Assembly (NCBI RefSeq): GCF_009363655.1
Contig: NZ_CP045393.1
Span: 3,596,001-3,660,000 of the forward strand
From: Roseovarius sp. THAF27
Lineage (GTDB): Bacteria > Pseudomonadota > Alphaproteobacteria > Rhodobacterales > Rhodobacteraceae
Direction of reading: 5' to 3'
Length of the DNA stretch: 64,000 bases
Positions 57,974-64,000 of the stretch are shown piece after piece. The notes beneath the pieces were generated by a model. The model saw nothing but the letters and a program-made list of their open reading frames with translations, was not told the DNA's origin and did no database searches. The translations under genes and the position numbers were made by a program. Each line of letters opens with the position of its first letter. Position 1 is the stretch's first letter.

Positions 57974-58813
57974 TCAGGCCGTCGCCGCCGCCTTGGCCGT
58001 TTCCAGCCAGGGCGGCTGCACCGTGGGCGCGCCGAAATAATAGCCCTGCAGACAATGCACGCCGATATTCTGCAAATAGATGGCGTCATTGGGGCGCTCG
58101 ACGCTTTCGGCGACGGTGACCATGTCGAACTGCTCGGCAATCGAGATCAGCGCCCGCGTCAGCACCTGGTTGTCCGGGTTGTCCGCGATCCCGCGAACGA
58201 ACTGCCCGTCGATCTTGAGGATGTCGAAATAGAAATCCCGCAGGTAGCGGAACGAGGTGAACCCCGCCCCGAAATCGTCCAGCGCGAAACTGATACCCTT
58301 CCGTTGCAGCCGGGCCATGAAGCTCACCACCAGTTCCGGCACCAGCATGGCCGAGCTTTCGGTAATCTCGAGGATCAGGCGCTCTCCCAGCGTCGGGTCC
58401 TGCGCCAGCCCGCGTTTCAGCGTGCGCATCCAGCGCGGATAGCCGATGGACCGCGCCGACATGTTGATCGACAGGCGGATATCGGGATGCTCGCGTAAGG
58501 TGCGGATGCCCTTTTCCAGCGACAGGCAACCTACGATCCGCCCCATTTCCATCGCTTCGATCACATGGATGAAGTCGCGCGCCGGGATGATCCGGCCAGT
58601 TTCATCCAGCACCCGTACCAGCCCCTCGTAAAAGGCCGGCCGGTCCTGCCGCCCGGACGGCACCACGGCCTGGTAGGCCAGCATCACGTCACCGTGCCGC
58701 ACCGCCTCCTCGACCATCTGGATCACCGACTGGTCCCGCACCGACACCGCATAGGCCAGGGGGTTGTGATGCCCCGTTGGCACGTTCGCCCACTTCAATC
58801 TCTTGTCACCCAT
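57974..58813 (-). CDS. EAL-domain protein (c-di-GMP phosphodiesterase type)
   Basis: The 279-residue product is almost only an EAL domain (about 40-270), with a short N-terminus and no sensor or membrane part. The name-giving motif is EGL (E63-G-L). The other catalytic residues are present: N117 (SINMSA), E149 (LEITES), D179/D180 (ALDDFGAG), K200 (ILKIDG), E236 (VAESVE) and Q256 (CLQGYYFG). It should therefore be able to hydrolyse c-di-GMP, in spite of the Ala-to-Gly change. The ATG at 58813 is chosen over 58852. It is divergent from tag. Confidence 0.92.
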   Translation of the reverse strand: MGDKRLKWANVPTGHHNPLAYAVSVRDQSVIQMVEEAVRHGDVMLAYQAVVPSGRQDRPAFYEGLVRVLDETGRIIPARDFIHVIEAMEMGRIVGCLSLEKGIRTLREHPDIRLSINMSARSIGYPRWMRTLKRGLAQDPTLGERLILEITESSAMLVPELVVSFMARLQRKGISFALDDFGAGFTSFRYLRDFYFDILKIDGQFVRGIADNPDNQVLTRALISIAEQFDMVTVAESVERPNDAIYLQNIGVHCLQGYYFGAPTVQPPWLETAKAAATA

Positions 58814-58926
58814 GAATCTCTCCGTACTCCACCGCTGCCCAATAAGCGCCACGCAGTCTAAGGAATTGTTAAAAGGGGCATTTGAGTCATACTGTCCGCA
58901 ACAGGCGAAACCGGGGGGCTTGAACC

Positions 58927-59505
58927 ATGGAAAGATGCGGCTGGGTCGGCACAGATCCGATCTACGAGGCCTATCACGACACCGAATGGGGCGTGCCCGA
59001 ATGGGACAGCCGCGCGTTGTGGGAAAAGCTCATTCTCGACGGCTTTCAGGCGGGCCTCAGCTGGATCACCATCCTGAAGAAGCGCGAGAATTTTCGCGCG
59101 GCATTCCAAGGCTTTGACCCGCATCTCATCGCCACCTGGGGCGAGGAGGACGTGCAGCGCCTTTTGGGCGATCCCGGCATCATCCGCCACCGCGGCAAGA
59201 TCGAAGCCACCATCACCAATGCCCGCGCCTGGCAGGAGATCGAGGCCGAACAAGGCTTCGACACCTACCTGTGGTCCTGGATGGGCGGCGCACCCTTGCA
59301 GAACCGCTGGACCAGCCTGGCCGAAGTGCCCACCGAAACCGAAATATCCCGCGCAATTTCGAAGGATTTGAAGAAACGTGGCTTCAAATTCTGCGGCCCG
59401 ACCATCGTCTATGCCTTCATGCAGGCCGTGGGCATGGTCAACGACCACGTCGTCACGTGTCACCGCCACGCCCCCGTGGCAGCAATGGCCACGCCGCCGC
59501 GCTGA
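58927..59505 (+). CDS. tag: DNA-3-methyladenine glycosylase I
   Basis: Tag removes 3-methyladenine from alkylated DNA. The 192-residue product begins [20 protein letters not shown] and has the zinc ligands C4, H17, H174 and C178 ([10 protein letters not shown]). Position 38, Glu in E. coli Tag and part of the base pocket, is Asp here ([10 protein letters not shown]); I believe this variant is common in the family. It lies 76 bases upstream of ilvD in the same direction. Confidence 0.95.
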   Translation: MERCGWVGTDPIYEAYHDTEWGVPEWDSRALWEKLILDGFQAGLSWITILKKRENFRAAFQGFDPHLIATWGEEDVQRLLGDPGIIRHRGKIEATITNARAWQEIEAEQGFDTYLWSWMGGAPLQNRWTSLAEVPTETEISRAISKDLKKRGFKFCGPTIVYAFMQAVGMVNDHVVTCHRHAPVAAMATPPR

Positions 59506-59581
59506 ACTTTGCCCGCGCGAAAGCTTGCCCCCGTCGCGGCTCTGGCCTAGACCGGATCCGAAGATTTCAGGGGAGGCCCAG

Positions 59582-61339
59582 ATGACCAAGTTCGACAAAA
59601 GCAAACTGCCCAGCCGCCACGTGACCGAAGGGCCCGCGCGCGCGCCGCACCGCTCGTACTATTACGCGATGGGCATGACCGAGGAGGAGATTCACCAGCC
59701 CCTCGTCGGCGTCGCCACCTGCTGGAACGAGGCCGCGCCCTGCAACATCGCGCTCAACCGTCAGGCCCAGGCCGTCAAGGGCGGCGTGAAAGAGGCCAAG
59801 GGCTCGCCCCGCGAATTCACCACCATCACCGTCACCGACGGTATCGCCATGGGGCACGAGGGGATGCGCTCGTCGCTCGCCTCCCGCGAGGCCATCGCGG
59901 ATACGGTCGAGCTGACCATGCGCGGCCACTGCTATGACGCCATCGTGGGCCTTGCCGGCTGTGACAAGTCCCTGCCCGGCATGATGATGGCCATGGTGCG
60001 CCTCAACGTGCCGTCGGTCTTCATCTACGGTGGCTCGATCCTGCCGGGCAAGGCCCCCCAGATCGACGAGATCCCCGAGGAATTCCGCACCCGCGACCTC
60101 ACCGTGCAGGACATGTTCGAGGCCGTGGGCTGGAACCAGAACGGCACCATGTCCGACAAGGCGCTCGATACGCTCGAACGCGTGGCGTGTCCCTCCGCGG
60201 GGGCCTGCGGCGGCCAGTTCACCGCCAACACCATGGCCTGCGTCTCCGAGGCGATCGGCCTTGCCCTGATGAACTCCTCGGGCATGCCAGCGCCGTACGA
60301 ATCCCGCGACCAGTACGCCGAGGCGTCGGGCCGCGCGGTCATGGACCTCTTGGAGAAAAACATCCGCGCCCGCGACGTGGTCACCCGCAAGTCGATGGAA
60401 AACGCCGCGCGGGTCGTCGCTTGTACGGGGGGCTCCACCAACGCAGGCCTGCACCTGCCCGCCATCGCGCACGAGGCCGGGATCGAGTTCTACCTCGACG
60501 ATGTCTGCGAAATCTTCCGCGACACGCCCTATTTCGTAGACCTCAAGCCGGGCGGGCAATACGTCGCCAAGGACCTCTACGACGCGGGTGGCATCCCCGT
60601 GGTGATGAAAGAACTGCGCAAGGCCGGCCTCATCCACGAGGACTGCATGACCGCCACGGGGCGCGCCATCGGCGAAGAACTTGACCGGATCGAGCGCAAA
60701 GCCGACGGCAAGGTTATCTACCCCATCGAAACCCCGATCACCAAGACGGGCGGCGTCGTCGGCCTCAAGGGCAACATCGCGCCGCAGGGTGCCATCGTGA
60801 AGGTCGCGGGCATCGCACCGGAACACCAGGTCTTCACCGGCCCCGCCCGCGTGTTCGAATGCGAGGAAGACGCGTTCGCCGCCGTTCAGAAACGCGAATA
60901 CAAGGAAGGCGAGGTCATCGTCATCCGCAACGAGGGGCCCGCCGGCGGCCCCGGGATGCGCGAGATGCTGGCCACCACCGCCGCCCTCTCGGGTCAGGGC
61001 ATGGGCAAGAAGGTCGCGCTCATCACCGATGGCCGCTTCTCCGGCGCCACGCGCGGCTTCTGCGTCGGGCATGTCGGCCCCGAAGCGGCCCATGGCGGCC
61101 CCATCGCGATGCTCAAGAATGGTGACATGATCACCATTGACGCCATCAGGGGCGAGCTTTCGGTGGACCTCAGCGACGAGGAACTGGAAGCCCGCAAGAA
61201 AGACTGGCCTGGCCCGCGCGAGACGATCTACGCCTCCGGCGCACTCTGGAAATACGCCCAGCTCGTGGGCGAGACCTACAAGGGCGCGGTCACCCATCCC
61301 GGCGCCGAGGCCGAGCGTCACGTCTACGCGGACCTCTGA
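59582..61339 (+). CDS. ilvD: dihydroxy-acid dehydratase
   Basis: IlvD dehydrates 2,3-dihydroxy acids in valine and isoleucine synthesis. The 585-residue product has the iron-sulfur cysteines in GCDKSLPGM (C127) and [17 protein letters not shown], and [10 protein letters not shown] near the N-terminus. Family members for sugar acids look alike, but the length and the [12 protein letters not shown] segment favour the amino-acid enzyme. GGGGAGGCC precedes the ATG; the longer frame from 59378 runs through tag. No other ilv gene is nearby. Confidence 0.92.
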   Translation: MTKFDKSKLPSRHVTEGPARAPHRSYYYAMGMTEEEIHQPLVGVATCWNEAAPCNIALNRQAQAVKGGVKEAKGSPREFTTITVTDGIAMGHEGMRSSLASREAIADTVELTMRGHCYDAIVGLAGCDKSLPGMMMAMVRLNVPSVFIYGGSILPGKAPQIDEIPEEFRTRDLTVQDMFEAVGWNQNGTMSDKALDTLERVACPSAGACGGQFTANTMACVSEAIGLALMNSSGMPAPYESRDQYAEASGRAVMDLLEKNIRARDVVTRKSMENAARVVACTGGSTNAGLHLPAIAHEAGIEFYLDDVCEIFRDTPYFVDLKPGGQYVAKDLYDAGGIPVVMKELRKAGLIHEDCMTATGRAIGEELDRIERKADGKVIYPIETPITKTGGVVGLKGNIAPQGAIVKVAGIAPEHQVFTGPARVFECEEDAFAAVQKREYKEGEVIVIRNEGPAGGPGMREMLATTAALSGQGMGKKVALITDGRFSGATRGFCVGHVGPEAAHGGPIAMLKNGDMITIDAIRGELSVDLSDEELEARKKDWPGPRETIYASGALWKYAQLVGETYKGAVTHPGAEAERHVYADL

Positions 61340-61347
61340 GCCTGCCC

Positions 61348-61926
61348 GTGCGCGCCCTCCGACCAATCTGGCTGGCGGCCCTCCTGTGGTCGCTGGCCGC
61401 CTGCGGCGATCTCGGGCCGGGCGGTACGTCCGACGAGCCCAACGTGGTCAAGGCACTGGCGCTCTACGATGGCGACGTGGTGGTGCGCGGCCCGCGCGGC
61501 TATTGCGTCGACGCCGACAGCGTCCGCCGCCAGCCTTCCAACCGCCTCGTGCTCCTGGGCAGTTGCGAGTCGCTCAGCGGAGAGCCGGGCGTCACCGTTC
61601 CCCCGGCCCTGATCGTGGTCAACGTCGCGGACAAGCAGCCGGGCCGCGCGCAGCCCACCGCGGCGACCATCGCCGCCAGCGCCGCCCCGAAGAAACCGCT
61701 GGCCGCGATAGATACCGACGGGCTCGCGCTGGTGCATCTGGACGCAGGCGGCGAACTGGCCCTGCCCGGAGGCGACCCGCGCTACTGGCGCGGCGGCATG
61801 GTCATCAACGACCATTTCGTAAGCCTTGCGGTCTATACACCGCGCGGCAGCACCCTTGCCGGCACGTCCGGCCGCCGCTTCATTACCGATCTCGCCCGCG
61901 CCTTGCGGAGCGCCAGTGCGCAGTAA
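61348..61926 (+). CDS. lipoprotein of unknown function
   Basis: The 192-residue product starts with a lipoprotein signal (MRALRPIWLAALLWSLAAC as read with an initiator GTG), lipidated at Cys19. The mature part has two segments separated by an Ala/Pro linker; the second (LVHLDAGGELALPGGDPRYW and onward) looks like a compact beta domain. It starts 8 bases after ilvD and is probably co-transcribed. I do not recognise a characterised family. Confidence 0.75.
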   Translation: MRALRPIWLAALLWSLAACGDLGPGGTSDEPNVVKALALYDGDVVVRGPRGYCVDADSVRRQPSNRLVLLGSCESLSGEPGVTVPPALIVVNVADKQPGRAQPTAATIAASAAPKKPLAAIDTDGLALVHLDAGGELALPGGDPRYWRGGMVINDHFVSLAVYTPRGSTLAGTSGRRFITDLARALRSASAQ

Positions 61927-62026
61927 GCCGAGGCAAGCAATGGATTGTTTCGAAACTCAGGTTAATGCTATGAAAACCTCCAGAGGGGCAGATTGTGGCA
62001 CGACCAGACGGGATTGATCGACGCGG

Positions 62027-62797
62027 ATGGGGCTGAAACGTTCAGGACTGGATTGGCTGGCCCATCGGCGCGACCTGCGGCGATGGCGACAAACCGTTCG
62101 CGACGCCACGTCGATGACGCTGGAACAGCTTCGCGCCGAACGCTCCGAAGCACGCAAGCTGCGCTACCATCTCAACGAGCTGATCAGCCATGCCGACAAC
62201 CGGCTGGCCCTGCCGATGATCGGCAGCCACGCCTTCCCCAAGCCACACGGCACCGACTGGTCCTGGCGCCCCGCGATCTGGCGCGAACCGCTGGCCGTGC
62301 CGGGGCGATCCTCTGTCCTCAGCAAGACGCAACTGGGGCACGAGCTGACACTGTTTCACGACTGTCAACACTCCGAACTGACCCTGCGCCAGCTGCGCAA
62401 CACCCGCGAGGCCGATCTTGCGCCCTTCGGCCTGCGCATGGACGTCTTCAGCTTCGACGGCTCTTTCCTGTCGCTCGTGCTCGACCTGCCCGAGGCGGCG
62501 GTCCGCGGCCTGCAGCAGCGTCACCTGATCCGCATGGACACCATCGTCGAGATGGAAAAGTCGCTGGAGATCTTCGCGCGGCTCAACATCAAGCACGGCC
62601 CGAACACCGAACAGATCGTGCGCGAACTGCCGCTGCACGAAGAAGAGATCATGGTCGAGTTCGACCTGGCCTATTCCAAGCTGAACGAAAAGCGGATCGA
62701 GCGCGCCTGGATCGACCTGATTTTCGAGAACCCCCAGATGAGCCAGGTCATCCTGCGCGACCTCACCTTCAGCCGCCGGCCCCGCGCGGAATTCTAG
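62027..62797 (+). CDS. DUF6478-like protein
   Basis: The 256-residue product resembles a conserved family of Rhodobacteraceae named DUF6478. It has a basic helical start (residues 1-55), then GSHAFPKPHGTDWSWRPAIW, and a mostly beta central region with FGLRMDVFSFDGSFLSLVLD. There is no signal peptide or span. Function is unknown. A small gene follows after 10 bases in the same direction. Confidence 0.75.
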   Translation: MGLKRSGLDWLAHRRDLRRWRQTVRDATSMTLEQLRAERSEARKLRYHLNELISHADNRLALPMIGSHAFPKPHGTDWSWRPAIWREPLAVPGRSSVLSKTQLGHELTLFHDCQHSELTLRQLRNTREADLAPFGLRMDVFSFDGSFLSLVLDLPEAAVRGLQQRHLIRMDTIVEMEKSLEIFARLNIKHGPNTEQIVRELPLHEEEIMVEFDLAYSKLNEKRIERAWIDLIFENPQMSQVILRDLTFSRRPRAEF

Positions 62798-62807
62798 GAG
62801 GACACCG

Positions 62808-63179
62808 ATGCAAGAGCTGACATTGACCAAGACGCGCCTCTTCGAAGGCGTCTGGGAAGGGGTCATCACCGGCGCCGGCGACCGCCGCCCGGACGTGTCG
62901 GTCACGCACCTGCAAGACAGCATCGCCGGCGTCGAAGTCGTCGAGAAACCCGAGGAACAGGCCTGGGTCCTGCGGGTCCCCATCCCCGCCGACCGCATCG
63001 CCGACGGGGTGCAGACTTTCCTGATTTCCGACAAGCAGACCGGCACCGCCCTCGGCAGCTTCTCCATCGTTTCGGGCGATGCGCTGGCCTACGATATCCG
63101 CGCCGAGGTGACGCTCCTGCGCGAAGAGCTGGACATGCTCAAACGCGCCTTCCGCCGCCACTGCCTGGAGACGATGTAG
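62808..63179 (+). CDS. conserved hypothetical protein paired with the DUF6478-like gene
   Basis: The 123-residue product is predicted mostly beta (LTLTKTRLFEGVWEGVITGA) with a C-terminal helix (LLREELDMLKRAFRRHCLET) suited to oligomerisation. No family is recognised. GGAGGACACCG precedes the ATG, and the gene follows the DUF6478-like gene after 10 bases, so the two are one unit and probably act together. Confidence 0.75.
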   Translation: MQELTLTKTRLFEGVWEGVITGAGDRRPDVSVTHLQDSIAGVEVVEKPEEQAWVLRVPIPADRIADGVQTFLISDKQTGTALGSFSIVSGDALAYDIRAEVTLLREELDMLKRAFRRHCLETM

Positions 63180-63444
63180 GGCCGCTTTGCGGACCTTGCT
63201 GCCGTTCCAGACGGAGGCTATCGTCAGCCCCTGGGGTGGCGATCCGACGGCAAATAGGAAGCACTTTATGCCTGCCAAACACATCCTCGGAATGATCGGT
63301 GCGCCCAGCCTCAGCCAAATCGCCAGCCCAAGGGAGGGGCTGACGATGGCCGGGCCGCTGCGCGGCTGTTAACCGGCTGGATGCTCGAACCCAATGTCTC
63401 ACAAGGACTCATTTCCGACTTTCGCAGCCAGCCATAACCGCCAG
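63180..63444. other. convergent intergenic region, nothing firm
   Basis: These 265 bases hold a short inverted repeat at the left edge (GGCCGC, TTT, GCGG) and no gene I can support. The frames across it have mixed, non-coding composition. No terminator with a U-tract was found. Confidence 0.4.
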
Positions 63445-64000
63445 CTAGCCGTCCTTGCCCAGCTTCACCACATTCACCGAATCCTCCGGCGCCAGTTCCT
63501 CGAAATCGAAGTTGTCCAGCTTCGCCGCCCGTTTCCCTGCACGCTCGGCCGCGGTTGAAATTCCCTCGACATCGCGCCGCGCCTGGTCGAAATGCGTCTC
63601 CAGCTTGCCCGCGCGTTCCAGCACCAGTTCCACGTCTCGGTGCAACTGCCCCAGCATCTTGCGAATGGCCCCCGCCTGCTCGCGCATCCGCGCGTCTTTA
63701 AGGATCGCGCGCATCGTGTTCAGCGTCGCCATGCAGGTGGTGGGCGACACGATCCAGACCTTCTGGGCGAACCCCTCGCGCACCAGTTCCGGGAAATTGG
63801 CGTGCAACTCGGCATAGACCGCTTCGGACGGCAGGAACATCAGCGCGCCATCCGCCGTCTCGCCATCCAGGATATACTTGTCGGAAATATCCTTGATGTG
63901 CTTCTTCACCGAGGTCCGCAGGAACTTCGCGGCCTCGTTCACCTCGTAGTCGCTCTTGGCGTTGCGCAGCGCCTCGTAGGCCTCCAGCGGAAACTTGCTG
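63445..64000 (-). CDS. rmuC: RmuC family protein, C-terminal part (5' end outside window)
   Basis: RmuC proteins limit DNA inversion and recombination at short repeats and have a nuclease-like core with coiled coils. The visible 185 residues are the C-terminal part. They include the conserved segments KFPLEAYEALRNAKSDYEV at the right edge, KHIKDISDKYI, DGALMFLPSEAVYAELHANF and KVWIVSPTTCMATLNTMRAI, then a coiled-coil end. The frame continues out of the window, so the Met near 63942 is internal. Confidence 0.92.
   Translation of the reverse strand, partial: SKFPLEAYEALRNAKSDYEVNEAAKFLRTSVKKHIKDISDKYILDGETADGALMFLPSEAVYAELHANFPELVREGFAQKVWIVSPTTCMATLNTMRAILKDARMREQAGAIRKMLGQLHRDVELVLERAGKLETHFDQARRDVEGISTAAERAGKRAAKLDNFDFEELAPEDSVNVVKLGKDG

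Noticed and set aside
63187..63372. 61-codon frame before rmuC
   Set aside because: No ribosome-binding site, no recognisable domain and a position in a convergent intergenic region.

Overview
The window looks like chromosomal DNA of a marine alphaproteobacterium of the Rhodobacterales (Roseobacter/Rhodobacteraceae group). The GC content is high and coding is dense. FnrL sits beside hemN and cbb3-oxidase genes, a PHB thiolase and reductase are present, a phosphoribosylanthranilate-isomerase-like mini-protein and a DUF6478-like gene typical of the group occur, and the genes form short operons with ATGA overlaps. No tRNA, rRNA, CRISPR array, complete insertion sequence or prophage was seen. Genus and species cannot be decided from the sequence alone.

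Layout. 1-6.7 kb: end of an RNA methyltransferase gene, smc, a histidine-rich secreted protein, a GNAT enzyme, a lipoprotein and a PRC-barrel protein. 6.8-21.9 kb: a reductive pyrimidine-degradation locus. It holds two Lin0512-family proteins, a FadR-type regulator, dihydropyrimidine dehydrogenase subunits preT/preA, a RutR-like TetR regulator, an N-carbamoyl-beta-alanine amidohydrolase (pydC), a dihydropyrimidinase (pydB) and a four-gene ABC importer of the NMT1/THI5 type. Uracil or thymine would be imported, reduced, ring-opened and decarbamoylated to a beta-amino acid, with RutR as the likely sensor. Two near-identical palindromes with an ACCA-NN-TGRT core lie on the candidate promoters of preT and pydC. 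Small lower-GC genes are wedged into this locus, including an island before pydB that carries a diverged fossil copy of the pydB start. 22.2-28.5 kb: a haem peroxidase-RTX protein, a KtrAB-type potassium system and a D,D-carboxypeptidase.

28.6-43 kb: a microaerobic respiration block. ccoGHIS (assembly) and ccoNOQP (cbb3 oxidase) are separated by a LysR gene, tiny genes and an alpha/beta hydrolase. They are followed by a universal stress protein, a hemerythrin, fnrL and hemN. Five FNR-type boxes lie at the expected promoters. 43-53.7 kb: housekeeping genes (rimI-like, tsaB, nfuA, usp, greA, ETF-ubiquinone oxidoreductase, a TPR protein, ispE, polyprenyl diphosphate synthase, TrmN6-like methyltransferase). 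53.7-64 kb: a second LysR/tiny-gene pair, phaB, a patatin-like lipase, phaA, an EAL protein, tag, ilvD, a lipoprotein, a DUF6478-type pair and the end of rmuC.

The most unusual structures are the nested insertion at the pydB start (14786-15480), the lower-GC gene spliced with perfect stop-start overlap into the ABC operon (18899-19132), the paired Lin0512 genes in a pyrimidine locus, and the twin arrangement of GcvA-like LysR genes with tiny divergent genes.
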